From assembly GCA_963596435.1 (NCBI GenBank), contig CAVBMG010000002.1:58616-122615 (forward strand): DNA of 64,000 nucleotides, given 5' to 3'. The notes under the pieces are model-generated. The model ran no database searches. It worked only from the letters and a program-made list of their open reading frames with translations, and was not told the DNA's origin. Source of the stretch: COE1 sp963596435 (GTDB lineage: Bacteria; Bacillota; Clostridia; Lachnospirales; Lachnospiraceae). Position numbers and translations under genes: made by a program. Shown here one piece after another: positions 1 through 8,862 of this stretch. How positions within the stretch are numbered: the stretch's first letter is position 1; the number at the start of each line of letters is the position of its first letter.

Positions 1-403
1 CTATGGCTCTACAGCGACAATAGTGCCGCTGGTTGTAGCAGCAACACCTTTTATCGGTCGAATGGTAGAGTCTTCTCTGAAAGAAGTGGATGGTGGTGTC
101 ATTGAGGCAGCACAGTCCATGGGAGCAAGTACTTTTACAATTATCTTCAAAGTATTGCTGGTAGAGGCAAGAACATCCATTCTTGTAGGTGCTACTATCG
201 CAATCGGTACAATACTTGGTTATTCTGCCATGGCGGGTACTGTAGGCGGAGGCGGTCTTGGAGATATCGCTATTCGTTACGGATATCACCGTTATCAGGT
301 GGATATCATGGTTGTAACAGTGATTCTGTTGATCGTTCTGGTGCAGATATTCCAGACGATAGGCATGCATATTGCCAATAAGATCGACAGGCGTAAGAGA
401 TAA
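1..403 (+). CDS. metI: Methionine ABC transporter permease (3' part)
   Basis: This is the C-terminal part of an inner-membrane permease of the MetNIQ methionine importer. The reading frame is open to the left edge (Tyr-Gly-Ser-Thr-Ala-Thr-Ile precede the GTG at 23), so the gene starts before the window. The EAA-loop signature of MetI is visible (ATPFIGRMVESSL followed by EAAQSMGAS), then hydrophobic segments and a basic C-terminus. It is followed after about 50 bases by the cognate binding protein gene metQ. MetI identity rests on loop sequence and neighbour; substrate range (L-/D-methionine) is inferred from the family. Confidence 0.93.
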   Translation, partial: YGSTATIVPLVVAATPFIGRMVESSLKEVDGGVIEAAQSMGASTFTIIFKVLLVEARTSILVGATIAIGTILGYSAMAGTVGGGGLGDIAIRYGYHRYQVDIMVVTVILLIVLVQIFQTIGMHIANKIDRRKR

Positions 404-424
404 CAATCCGCACAGCGGAGGTTA
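401..424 (+). other. Small hairpin between metI and metQ
   Basis: The stop region of metI holds nested inverted repeats: TAAC/GTTA outside and TCCGC/GCGGA inside, with a three-base loop. There is no T-tract, so it is not a terminator. Hairpins at this position often stabilise the mRNA upstream or adjust the ratio between permease and binding protein; that role is inference. Confidence 0.3.
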
Positions 425-454
425 TAGATATTTATTATTAATGGAGGAGAAATT

Positions 455-1354
455 ATGAAAAAAAGAGTAACAGCAGTCATTTTGACAGCAGCATTAGCTG
501 TAGCATCTTTAGCAGGATGTGGCAACACAGCAACATCTGAACCTGCAGCAGAAGCAACAGGAAGCGCAGACACAGCAGCGACAGAAGCAGCAACACAGGC
601 AGCAGAGAGCACATCTACAGAGGATAAGACAATCACAGTAGCAGCAAGTGCTACACCTCATGCAGAGATTCTGGAACAGGCAAAGTCTATTCTTGCAGAG
701 CAGGGATGGGATCTTCAGGTAACAGTATTTGATGATTATGTACAGCCAAACAATGTTGTTGAGAGTGGTGAATTTGATGCCAATTATTTCCAGCACATTC
801 CTTATCTTGACAGCTTCAATGAAGAACATGGTACACACCTTGTAAACGCAGGCGGCATCCATTATGAGCCATTTGGTATCTATCCTGGAACAAAATCCAG
901 CCTGGATGATCTGGAAAGTGGTGATGTTATCGCAGTTCCTAACGATACAACAAACGAAGCAAGAGCATTGCTCTTATTGCAGGATAATGGTATACTGACA
1001 CTTAAAGACGGTGTTGGTCTGGAAGCAACTGTAAATGATATCGTAGAGAATCCTAAGGATGTTAAGATTCAGGAGCTGGCAGCTGAGCAGGTAGCAAGAG
1101 TAAGAGAAGAAGTTGCTTTCGTTGTATTAAACGGTAACTATGCATTACAGGCTGGTCTTTCTGTAGCTAAGGATGCAATCAAATATGAGACTGCTGATTC
1201 AGAAGCAGCTAAGACATATGTGAATGTAATTGCAGTAAAAGAAGGCAATGAAAACAGTGAAAAGACAAAGGCTTTAGTAGATACTCTGAAGTCTGATGCT
1301 ATCAAGCAGTATATTAACGATACATATGACGGAGCAGTTATTCCATTTAACTAA
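455..1354 (+). CDS. metQ: Methionine-binding lipoprotein of ABC importer
   Basis: Substrate-binding lipoprotein of the NLPA/MetQ family, 299 aa. The N-terminus is a lipoprotein signal with lipobox ending LAGC (Cys22), followed by a Ser/Thr/Ala/Glu-rich linker to about residue 60. The mature domain carries the MetQ-like stretches TPHAEILEQ, ANYFQHIPYLD and AVPNDTTNEARAL, the last being typical for methionine binders. Start ATG 455 has GGAGGAG seven bases upstream. It lies directly behind metI, as expected for a metNIQ operon; metN must be to the left of the window. Confidence 0.95.
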   Translation: MKKRVTAVILTAALAVASLAGCGNTATSEPAAEATGSADTAATEAATQAAESTSTEDKTITVAASATPHAEILEQAKSILAEQGWDLQVTVFDDYVQPNNVVESGEFDANYFQHIPYLDSFNEEHGTHLVNAGGIHYEPFGIYPGTKSSLDDLESGDVIAVPNDTTNEARALLLLQDNGILTLKDGVGLEATVNDIVENPKDVKIQELAAEQVARVREEVAFVVLNGNYALQAGLSVAKDAIKYETADSEAAKTYVNVIAVKEGNENSEKTKALVDTLKSDAIKQYINDTYDGAVIPFN

Positions 1355-1428
1355 TCAGATATAATATGTATAATCTATACAAGAACCGCAGACACTGATC
1401 TTATATTATAAACGTGGAGGAATCAGCA

Positions 1429-2025
1429 ATGAAAAAGAGAAAACTGACGACTACGCTTGCAGCAGTGCTTGCGGCAGCAATGCTCGTTACTGGATGTGGA
1501 GCAGATACAGATCGTAATTCGGATGAAGTAACAACACAGGAACATGATGAAGATACCATGGTTCATCTGGAGAGTCTGGATGAGGTCTCTGCTTTGTTTG
1601 ATGATGTATATGCACAGGTATCGGAAGATATGCTGCCTGCTTATCTGGAGACCAGTGAGGTAGATCTACAGGATATGGATTCTGTGACCTTTCTGACAGG
1701 GTTGACAGATATTACGGGAATAGATGGCATATATATATCAGAGTCAGGAATTGGCTCTATCGCATATTCTGCGATGTACATCAGAACAAGTGATGATGCA
1801 GATGTAGAGAAGATCAAAAAGCAGGTATTTGACAGTGTGAATCCGGCTAAATGGATCTGCGTAACAGCAGAGAAGGAGATTGCCAATTCCTTTGGAAAAG
1901 ACATTTTCTTTGTAATGGGAGATCTCGATACAGCGGACAGTGTCTATGAAGCAGCAGTTAAGGCTGCTGAGCAAAGAAACATGACAGTTTCTGATCAGAT
2001 ATTGGAGAAAGAAAATCCTATCTAA
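1429..2025 (+). CDS. Putative lipoprotein of the MBOAT/DHHW module (DUF4358-like)
   Basis: A 198-aa predicted lipoprotein: signal peptide with lipobox VTGC (Cys23), acidic linker, then a compact domain containing LTDITGIDGIYIS and SAMYIRTSDDADVEKIKKQ. I chose ATG 1429 (GTGGAGG at 1414-1420 upstream) over an upstream in-frame GTG, which is part of that ribosome binding site. The sequence resembles DUF4358-type proteins that I recall next to MBOAT acyltransferases in Clostridia; this assignment is from memory. It is 17 bases upstream of the MBOAT gene, so co-transcription is likely. It may be an extracytoplasmic partner of the acyl-transfer machinery; no catalytic motif is evident. Confidence 0.72.
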   Translation: MKKRKLTTTLAAVLAAAMLVTGCGADTDRNSDEVTTQEHDEDTMVHLESLDEVSALFDDVYAQVSEDMLPAYLETSEVDLQDMDSVTFLTGLTDITGIDGIYISESGIGSIAYSAMYIRTSDDADVEKIKKQVFDSVNPAKWICVTAEKEIANSFGKDIFFVMGDLDTADSVYEAAVKAAEQRNMTVSDQILEKENPI

Positions 2026-2042
2026 TTAAAGGAGCAGTTCCT

Positions 2043-3443
2043 ATGCTATTTTCCAGTATTACGTTTCTCTACTTTTTTCTGCCACTGGCACTTTTACTTT
2101 ACAAAGTTGTGCCATCCGGGGCGAAGAATTTATGTCTATGTATGATATCCTGTCTCTTTTATGCATGGGGAGAGCCTGCAGGGCTCTTCCTTATGCTGGG
2201 ACAGGTTGTATTTGCTTATATTCTGACAGGAATAGCAGACAATAGAAAAGGTACAGGAATAGGCAGAATATCTTATATTCTGTCTGTTTTTGTGCCTTTT
2301 GTTTTTTTATTTTATTATAAATACAGTACATTCTTCCTGCATGGAATTATGCCTGATATGCCGGAGATAACACTGCCGATAGGGATTTCGTTTTATACAT
2401 TTCAGCTTGTAAGTTACTGCATTGATGTACATTATGGCAGAGCTGCAAGGCAGAAGAAGCTTGTGAACCTTATTGCGTATGTGACGCTTTTCCCACAATT
2501 GATTGCAGGGCCTATTGTGCGATATACGCAGATAGAACAGGAACTGGCAGACAGATATATTTTAGAAGAAGATTTTGCACAGGGAAGTATCAGATTTGTC
2601 ATTGGTCTTGCCAAGAAGGTACTTCTGGCTAACGTGCTGGGAGAGTTTACACAGGAAATAGCGGGAATGACAGGAGAATCTGTTATACTGGCATGGCTTT
2701 ATGCTGCAACAGCAGCTATGCAGATATACTATGATTTCTCTGGATATTCGGATATGGCAATTGGACTTGGAAGAATGTTCGGATTTCATTTTCCAGAGAA
2801 TTTCAGATATCCTTTTATCGCAGAAAGTGCGACTGCATTCTGGCGGCGGTGGCATATCACATTAGGTTCGTGGTTCCGGGACTACGTATATATCCCCCTG
2901 GGAGGCAACAGAGTAGGTAAAGCCAGATGGCTCTTAAATATTATGGTAGTCTGGTTCTTAACTGGACTGTGGCATGGAGCGGGCTGGAATTATATTATCT
3001 GGGGCGCAGGTTTTGGAATCCTGCTGATTATGGAGAAATCTATTCACATTACAATACCTGATACTCCTGTGGCACAGACTATATGGAAGATTGTAAAGCA
3101 TGTGTATATGCTGATCATTATTGCTGTCAGTTTTCTTATTTTCAAAACAGAAGATATGCATGCACTACAGCGGAATCTGATAGCTCTGATTCAGAGTTCG
3201 TCTGCAACAGCCAATACAGAGCTGCATCGGTATGTAATCAGGAACAGGGCAGTATTATTGATTGTAAGCGTTATTGGAACGACTCCATTACCTAAGATGC
3301 TGTGGAATCGTTATGTACAAATGACAAAAAAACAGATTCTTACGGATATTATCAGTATTATTGGAGTAGTTTTGCTTTTGTTATTGTGTACTGCTTACCT
3401 GATAGATGGTTCCTTTAATCCGTTTTTGTATTTCAGGTTTTAA
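2043..3443 (+). CDS. MBOAT-family membrane O-acyltransferase (AlgI/DltB-like)
   Basis: A 466-aa polytopic membrane protein of the MBOAT superfamily, which moves acyl (commonly acetyl) groups across the membrane onto surface polymers. Characteristic elements are WRRWHITLGSWFRDYVYIPL and the conserved histidine His311 in LTGLWHGAGWN, with LPIGISFYTFQ and DFSGYSDMAIGLGRMFGF. About ten or more hydrophobic segments are visible. It sits between a lipoprotein gene and a DHHW-type gene, the arrangement expected for an alginate-acetylation-like pair (AlgI with AlgJ/AlgX). No dlt genes are nearby, so D-alanylation is unlikely. The acceptor polymer is unknown. Confidence 0.93.
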   Translation: MLFSSITFLYFFLPLALLLYKVVPSGAKNLCLCMISCLFYAWGEPAGLFLMLGQVVFAYILTGIADNRKGTGIGRISYILSVFVPFVFLFYYKYSTFFLHGIMPDMPEITLPIGISFYTFQLVSYCIDVHYGRAARQKKLVNLIAYVTLFPQLIAGPIVRYTQIEQELADRYILEEDFAQGSIRFVIGLAKKVLLANVLGEFTQEIAGMTGESVILAWLYAATAAMQIYYDFSGYSDMAIGLGRMFGFHFPENFRYPFIAESATAFWRRWHITLGSWFRDYVYIPLGGNRVGKARWLLNIMVVWFLTGLWHGAGWNYIIWGAGFGILLIMEKSIHITIPDTPVAQTIWKIVKHVYMLIIIAVSFLIFKTEDMHALQRNLIALIQSSSATANTELHRYVIRNRAVLLIVSVIGTTPLPKMLWNRYVQMTKKQILTDIISIIGVVLLLLLCTAYLIDGSFNPFLYFRF

Positions 3444-3472
3444 TATAATTGATAGAAAAGGAGATGGGCATA

Positions 3473-4573
3473 ATGAGAAAATTGCAGAAATTATGGATTA
3501 TTCTGTTCCTGGGAATATTGTTTACAGCTCCTGTTTTGCTTCTGATTATGCCTAAGCAGCAGTATTCCACCTCGGAACGTCGTAAATTAAAGACCATGCC
3601 GGCTATAACAATGGAGGGTATTCTGGATAAATCCTGCATGCAATCCATAGAAGAATACCTGCTGGATCATTTTCCTTTTAGGGAACAGCTGCGGCGTATG
3701 AAGGCATATTATGCATATGATGTTTTACAGCAGAAGGAAAATAATGGAATCTATGTGGCAGGAGGTTATGCGGGGAAGCTGGAATATCCGTTAAGAGAGT
3801 CGGAGATTGCCAAGGCAGCAGACAGGATGCTTAGTCTGAAACAACAGTATTTTCCTGATGCCAGAACGTACTATGCAATCGTGCCGGATAAGAACTATTA
3901 TCAGGCGTCAGCATATGGATATCCGGTTATGGACTATGAGAAGCTGGATAACATACTACAGGAAAAACTGACAGACGTGTCACAAATTTTATTATGGGAT
4001 GCATTGACAATAGAAGATTATTACTGTACAGATACACATTGGAGACAGGAGAGACTACAGCCTGTAGTGGACAGAATCGGGGAACAGCTGGGATTTTCTA
4101 TAGACTTATCCACACTCAGGAAAGAGTCAATTTATCCTTTTTATGGCGTATACTATGGACAATCTGCATTGCCACTACAACCAGATACGATATGTTACTA
4201 TACCGATGAGATCATAGAGAGTGTACAGGTGTGGAACCTGGAGGACGATCAGATAGAATCGGTATACAGACCGCAGATTATAGAGAAAGAGGGACCGGTA
4301 GATCTCTATGACTTTTATCTTGGTGGAGCGTCACCGGTTCAGATATTGACATCACCACAGGCACAGACTGACAGAAAGCTGATTATTTTTCGAGATTCTT
4401 TTGGAAGTAGTCTTGCACCCTTGCTCTCAGAGGTATACCATGAGATTATATTAATTGATACTCGTTATATTTCAGCATCACGATTGGGAGAGTATGTGGA
4501 TTTTACAGATGCGGATGTTCTGTTTCTGTACAATACATTATTGCTGAATCATGCAAGTATGTTAAAGGAATAA
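3473..4573 (+). CDS. DHHW/AlgJ-like SGNH-type surface acetylation protein
   Basis: A 366-aa protein with one N-terminal membrane segment and an extracytoplasmic domain. It has the paired motifs of DHHW/AlgJ-AlgX type esterase/acetyltransferases: Asp187-x-His189-Trp190 (TDTHWR) and a nucleophile serine, Ser309, in FRDSFG. I chose ATG 3473 because AGGAG lies at 3459-3463; an in-frame TTG at 3449 and ATG at 3464 are poorer. It follows the MBOAT gene by about 30 bases. The likely role is final transfer of acetyl groups from the MBOAT protein to an exported polysaccharide. The chemistry is inferred from family; the polymer is unknown. Confidence 0.85.
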   Translation: MRKLQKLWIILFLGILFTAPVLLLIMPKQQYSTSERRKLKTMPAITMEGILDKSCMQSIEEYLLDHFPFREQLRRMKAYYAYDVLQQKENNGIYVAGGYAGKLEYPLRESEIAKAADRMLSLKQQYFPDARTYYAIVPDKNYYQASAYGYPVMDYEKLDNILQEKLTDVSQILLWDALTIEDYYCTDTHWRQERLQPVVDRIGEQLGFSIDLSTLRKESIYPFYGVYYGQSALPLQPDTICYYTDEIIESVQVWNLEDDQIESVYRPQIIEKEGPVDLYDFYLGGASPVQILTSPQAQTDRKLIIFRDSFGSSLAPLLSEVYHEIILIDTRYISASRLGEYVDFTDADVLFLYNTLLLNHASMLKE

Positions 4574-4616
4574 ATAAGTAAATAAATAAGTATAAGAAGT
4601 GAAAGGATTGAATGAT

Positions 4617-5492
4617 ATGAGATACGGAGCATTAGAAGCTGGTGGCACGAAGATGGTAATGGCAGTAGGAGATGAGACAGGAAGAATCCTGGAACAACGC
4701 TCGATTCCTACAACAACGCCACAGGAAACCATGCCGCAGATTATAGAATACTTTGCAGATAAAGATATTGCAGCGCTGGGAGTGGGGGCTTTTGGACCTG
4801 TAGATGTTGTAAAAGGCTCTCCGACTTATGGACATATTCTGAACACACCAAAGATTCCCTGGCGTCACTACGATATTGCAGGAACTTTGGAGAATGCATT
4901 ACATATTCCTGTGGGGCTGGATACAGATGTAAATGGTTCATGCCTGGGTGAAATGACCTATGGCTGTGCCAAAGGACTGGATACCGTTGCATATTTTACC
5001 ATAGGAACAGGAATAGGTGCAGGCATTGCAGTAGGTGGCAGGCTTTTGCATGGTATGATGCATCCGGAAGCAGGACATATTCTGATTGCAAAGAATCCAC
5101 ATGATCCCGGTAAGAGCGTGTGCCCCTGCCATGACAGCTGTCTGGAAGGACTGGCTTCCGGTCCCTCTATTGAGGCAAGATGGGGCAAGAAGGCATATGA
5201 ACTGGTAGATAATCAGGTAGTATGGGAGCTGGAAAGTGAGTATCTTGCCAAAGCAATGACCAATATCATACTTACACTGAGTCCTCAGAAGATCATTCTT
5301 GGTGGTGGTGTCATGCATCAGGAACAGCTATTTCCTATGATACGTACAAAAGTCCTGGAATATCTGAATCATTATTATGAAACACCATATCTGGAAAATA
5401 TGGACGAATACATAGTACCGGCAAGTCTGCATGACGATCAGGGTATTATGGGAGCTGTCAGACTCGCACAACTGGCATATGAAGCCGTATGA
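4617..5492 (+). CDS. ROK-family sugar kinase (fructokinase-like)
   Basis: A 291-aa cytoplasmic kinase of the ROK family. The N-terminal phosphate loop GALEAGGTKMVMAVG, the substrate/catalytic block LDTDVNGSCLGE, the ATP motif FTIGTGIGAG and the zinc site (HPEAGHI followed by Cys-Pro-Cys-x3-Cys) all fit. The LEAGGTK beginning and the Cys cluster resemble fructokinases (ScrK/YdhR/GmuE type) more than glucokinases. ATG 4617 is used because GAAAGGA lies nine bases upstream; an in-frame GTG at 4599 is less likely. It precedes the GH2 glycosidase by about 50 bases. Fructose as substrate is plausible but unproved; mannose is an alternative. Confidence 0.88.
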   Translation: MRYGALEAGGTKMVMAVGDETGRILEQRSIPTTTPQETMPQIIEYFADKDIAALGVGAFGPVDVVKGSPTYGHILNTPKIPWRHYDIAGTLENALHIPVGLDTDVNGSCLGEMTYGCAKGLDTVAYFTIGTGIGAGIAVGGRLLHGMMHPEAGHILIAKNPHDPGKSVCPCHDSCLEGLASGPSIEARWGKKAYELVDNQVVWELESEYLAKAMTNIILTLSPQKIILGGGVMHQEQLFPMIRTKVLEYLNHYYETPYLENMDEYIVPASLHDDQGIMGAVRLAQLAYEAV

Positions 5493-5542
5493 TAAAAGAG
5501 TAGTGTAAATGCATAAATATATGCATGAAAGCGGGGATTATG

Positions 5543-7309
5543 ATGAAAGTAAAAGAAATGATAGGAGCATTACAGCTGCATAAGAAAAATACAGACCATC
5601 ATCAGCTTATGACAGTCTGGGGAGAACATCTGGACTGTACCAAAGTACTGGAAGAATATCCAAGACCACAGATGGTACGCAGTAATTATACGATACTGAA
5701 TGGTATGTGGAATTATGCTTTTACTTCCAGCAGCAGAATGCCGGAGAAGTACGACGGTGAGATTCTGGTGCCTTTTTCACCTGAATCTTATTTGTCCGGC
5801 GTTCACAGACAACTCCAGCCCAAAGAGTTCTTATGGTATCAGAGAACCTTTGATTTACAGGAGATACCGGATAAACAACGGCTTATTCTGCATTTTGGGG
5901 CATGTGATGAGCGATGCAGAGTATATATCAATGGCGCACAGGCAGGCTTTCATTCTGGCGGATATCAGGCATTTTCCATGGATATCACTTCCTATATTGT
6001 GCAGGGTGAGAACTGTATACAGGTGTGCGTAAGGGATAGAAGCGATACATCATACCACGGAAGAGGCAAGCAGAAGCTACAAAACGGTGGTATGTTCTAT
6101 ACGGCGCAGAGTGGCATCTGGCAGACAGTATGGTATGAATGGGTGCCGGATATTTATATAGAGAAGATGCATATTACGCCGTTATATGATGAAAGTAATG
6201 TAGAGATAGAGCTTTTTACCAATGAGAAAGAAGATGAATATCAGCAGTGCAAGGTGGTAATCTATGAGAATGAAGTGCCGATAAGTGAATTGACAGTAAC
6301 AGGCATGCGAAAAGTGGTTCTGCCTGTTCCGAATATGCACAGCTGGTCGCCGGTAGATCCTTTCCTGTATCAGGTGATTGTTACGTACGGTGAAGATCAG
6401 ATTGCAGGATATTTTGGTATGCGTTGTTTCAGTGTGGAGAAGGATGAGAACAATATTCCAAGGCTTTGTCTGAATCATGTTCCTTATTTTCAAAATGGCA
6501 TACTTGACCAGGGATATTACCCTGAGAGTCTGCTGACACCTGTCAGCGATGAGGCGATGATTCAGGACATTCAGATGGCAAAGAAGCATGGTTTTAATAT
6601 GATCCGCAAGCATTGCAAGATTGAACCTATGAGATGGTATTATCACTGTGACCGGCTTGGAATGCTGGTATGGCAGGATATGATCAACGGTGGAGAAGAG
6701 TATCATATGTTGTATACCAGTTATATTCCTACTGTATTCAAGGGACTTCGCAAGCTCAAGGATAATCATTATGGACTGATGTCCAGGAAGAATCCCAAGG
6801 GCAGGAGAGAATGGAAAAAGGAATGTCTTGAGACAGTAGAACAGCTGTATAATTGTACCTGTATCTGTACCTGGGTATTGTTCAATGAAGGCTGGGGACA
6901 GTTTGATGCGATAGAAAATACGGAAATGGTACGTTCTCATGACCGAACCCGGCTGATTGACGCACACAGTGGCTGGTTTGACCAGAATGCAGGTGATATG
7001 AGAAGCGTGCATATCTATTTCTTTGATCTGGTTGCAGAGTTGGGGAAACGTCCTTATGCTATTTCAGAGTATGGAGGAATTGCCTGTGGTATATCAGGGC
7101 ATACGTATTCTGATGAGATATTTGGATATGGCAATTGCAGTGTAAGAGAATTTAAGAAACAGTACAAAGAAATGCAGAATAAGATTCAGAAGCTGTATAT
7201 GCAGGGAATGAGTGCTGCGGTATATACGCAACTGACTGATATTGAAGAAGAAGTAAATGGGCTGCTCACCTACGATCGCAGAGTATCCAAGCTGGATATG
7301 CAATCGTAG
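5543..7309 (+). CDS. Glycoside hydrolase family 2 enzyme
   Basis: A 588-aa GH2 hydrolase: N-terminal sugar-binding jelly-roll (VPFSPESYLSGV, LWYQRTFDL, HFGACDERCRVYING), an Ig-like middle domain and a TIM barrel. Catalytic acid/base is Glu449 in LFNEGWGQF and nucleophile Glu509 in ISEYGG. No signal peptide is seen, so it should be cytoplasmic and act on imported oligosaccharides. The Asn-x-Lys motif expected of beta-glucuronidases is not apparent, so beta-galactosidase or another exo-activity is as likely. The start is uncertain: ATG 5525, 5540 and 5543 are in frame; only the last two have a nearby GGGGA. It ends in a strong hairpin shared with the convergent symporter gene. Confidence 0.88.
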   Translation: MKVKEMIGALQLHKKNTDHHQLMTVWGEHLDCTKVLEEYPRPQMVRSNYTILNGMWNYAFTSSSRMPEKYDGEILVPFSPESYLSGVHRQLQPKEFLWYQRTFDLQEIPDKQRLILHFGACDERCRVYINGAQAGFHSGGYQAFSMDITSYIVQGENCIQVCVRDRSDTSYHGRGKQKLQNGGMFYTAQSGIWQTVWYEWVPDIYIEKMHITPLYDESNVEIELFTNEKEDEYQQCKVVIYENEVPISELTVTGMRKVVLPVPNMHSWSPVDPFLYQVIVTYGEDQIAGYFGMRCFSVEKDENNIPRLCLNHVPYFQNGILDQGYYPESLLTPVSDEAMIQDIQMAKKHGFNMIRKHCKIEPMRWYYHCDRLGMLVWQDMINGGEEYHMLYTSYIPTVFKGLRKLKDNHYGLMSRKNPKGRREWKKECLETVEQLYNCTCICTWVLFNEGWGQFDAIENTEMVRSHDRTRLIDAHSGWFDQNAGDMRSVHIYFFDLVAELGKRPYAISEYGGIACGISGHTYSDEIFGYGNCSVREFKKQYKEMQNKIQKLYMQGMSAAVYTQLTDIEEEVNGLLTYDRRVSKLDMQS

Positions 7310-7328
7310 GGGGCAGCCCCCTGTTTTT
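7257..7328. terminator. Long hairpin terminator between convergent GH2 and symporter genes
   Basis: A compact GGGGG-CAG-CCCCC hairpin is followed by TGTTTTTAT. A longer pairing is also possible: GGGCTGC and CTACGAT, inside the GH2 coding region (about 7258-7277), complement ATCGTAG and GCAGCCC around the stop codon (about 7302-7317). The T-tract runs into the stop codon of the minus-strand gene, so the site probably serves both directions. Confidence 0.75.
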
Positions 7329-8727
7329 ATGCGAAGAGATTGAGAAATCCTGTGGACATAAGGAACAGAACCAGCATGACAACAGGAACAATATAGCGGA
7401 TCATGAACTGGTACAGTCCTGCCCTTGGGAACTTCTCTCCATTCTTTACCACTTCATCTGTAATCCACTTAGGACCGATGACCCATCCAATCAGGATGCT
7501 TGTTAATAGTGAAATGAAAGGCATCAGGAAACTGTTACTGATATAATCCATTACATCTAACAGCTGACCAATGGAGCCATTTGGTAATGGCAGCTCGAAA
7601 TAAAGAACATTATATCCAAGACAGATCAGTACGGCAGTTACCAGTGAATATCCGCCAATCAGGCCACACATTTTCTGCCTGGACTGATGGAAGATCTCCA
7701 TACAGTTGGCTACCAGTGTCTCCATGACAGATACACAGGAAGTCAGTGCAGCAAAAGCCATCATAATGAAAAAGGCGATACCAACGATTCTGCCAAAGAA
7801 TCCCATGGATTCAAATACTTTGGGCAAAGTAATAAATATCAGACTCGGACCGGAGGACATTCCATCAGTTCCAAGAAAGACGAAGACAGCAGGAATAATC
7901 ATCATACCTGCCAGAAAAGCAATTGCAGTATCGAAGATTTCAATCTGATTCGTAGCTTTGCACAGATTTACATCATCTTTTACATAGGAACCATATGTGA
8001 TCATAATACCCATAGACACACTCAAAGAGAAGAAGAGCTGGCTCATGGCATCCAGCAATATCTCCAGAAATCGCTTAAAGGTCAGACCTGTGAAATCAGG
8101 ACGCAGATAAATAGCAAGTCCCTGTAGTCCGGTACGAACTGTGCCATCACTTCCTTCATGAGAAAGAGTCAGGGAGAAGATGGCGATAAAGATAATCAGC
8201 AGGATCAGCCCTGGCATAATGATCTTTGAGAATTTCTCAATGCCATGTTCTACACCGCGGTATACAATCCAGGCAGTGAAAGCCAGGAAGACCAGCATGA
8301 ATATGATAGGAGATACCTTAGAGGTAATAAAGGATGTAAAGTAACCATCCTGAGCTGCCTCATGACCGTTTGATACTACATAGACCGTAAGATATTTTAA
8401 AATCCATCCACCGATAACAGAATAATAAGTCATAATCAGCGTTGGCACCAAAAAGGTCAGATATCCCAGAAAACGCCATTTCTCATGCAGAGTAGCATAT
8501 GCATTCAGAGCATTCTGCTTGGTCTTACGACCAATTGCCACATCTGTAGTCAGCAGTGTGAAACCAAAAGTCAGAACAAGAATCAGATAGATCAACAGAA
8601 ACAATCCGCCGCCATCTTTTGCACACAGGTAGGGAAAACGCCATATATTACCTACACCGACGGCACTTCCGGCAGCAGCCAGGACGAATCCAATGGAACC
8701 ACTAAATTTACTTTTTTTACTCTTCAT
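7327..8727 (-). CDS. Sodium-dependent NSS/SNF-family transporter
   Basis: A 466-aa membrane symporter of the neurotransmitter:sodium symporter family (LeuT/TnaT type), which couples Na+ entry to uptake of an amino acid or related amine. The first-helix signature AGSAVGVGNIWRFPYLC is diagnostic, and about eleven to twelve hydrophobic segments follow, including FFSLSVSMGIMITYGSY and ALTSCVSVMETLV. Start ATG is preceded on the minus strand by GGAAAGAGA. It stands alone with its own promoter (8772-8799) and is convergent with the GH2 gene. The substrate cannot be read from sequence. Confidence 0.93.
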   Translation of the reverse strand: MKSKKSKFSGSIGFVLAAAGSAVGVGNIWRFPYLCAKDGGGLFLLIYLILVLTFGFTLLTTDVAIGRKTKQNALNAYATLHEKWRFLGYLTFLVPTLIMTYYSVIGGWILKYLTVYVVSNGHEAAQDGYFTSFITSKVSPIIFMLVFLAFTAWIVYRGVEHGIEKFSKIIMPGLILLIIFIAIFSLTLSHEGSDGTVRTGLQGLAIYLRPDFTGLTFKRFLEILLDAMSQLFFSLSVSMGIMITYGSYVKDDVNLCKATNQIEIFDTAIAFLAGMMIIPAVFVFLGTDGMSSGPSLIFITLPKVFESMGFFGRIVGIAFFIMMAFAALTSCVSVMETLVANCMEIFHQSRQKMCGLIGGYSLVTAVLICLGYNVLYFELPLPNGSIGQLLDVMDYISNSFLMPFISLLTSILIGWVIGPKWITDEVVKNGEKFPRAGLYQFMIRYIVPVVMLVLFLMSTGFLNLFA

Positions 8728-8771
8728 AACATTCTCTTTCCTTATATATTATTTAAAGAACACATATGCCC

Positions 8772-8799
8772 ATTATATCAAATTGCATAAAATGTGCAA
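8772..8799 (-). promoter_or_regulatory. Sigma-A promoter of the NSS symporter
   Basis: On the minus strand TTGCAC (8794-8799) and TATAAT (8772-8777) are separated by 16 bases, about 45 bases upstream of the start codon. Confidence 0.6.
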
Positions 8800-8814
8800 C
8801 ATATACAAATAAAA

Positions 8815-8845
8815 ACACCCTCCCGCAAACAGGAGGGTGTAATGT
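8815..8845 (-). terminator. Rho-independent terminator of uxaC
   Basis: A perfect 9-bp stem (ACACCCTCC / GGAGGGTGT, 8815-8823 with 8832-8840) with an 8-base loop is followed on the minus strand by TTTTTATTTG. It lies about 20 bases past the uxaC stop codon. Confidence 0.9.
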
Positions 8846-8862
8846 GCTGTAAGTATAAAGGA

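Noticed and set aside
509..862. Cysteine-rich antisense frame across metQ
   Set aside because: It is the mirror of alanine-, serine- and threonine-rich codons of the metQ signal and linker; no start signal and no supporting codon pattern.
5543..7309. Calling the GH2 enzyme beta-glucuronidase because uxaC and kduI are near
   Set aside because: No Asn-x-Lys glucuronide-recognition motif could be found, and the genes are separated by the convergent symporter gene and belong to different transcripts.
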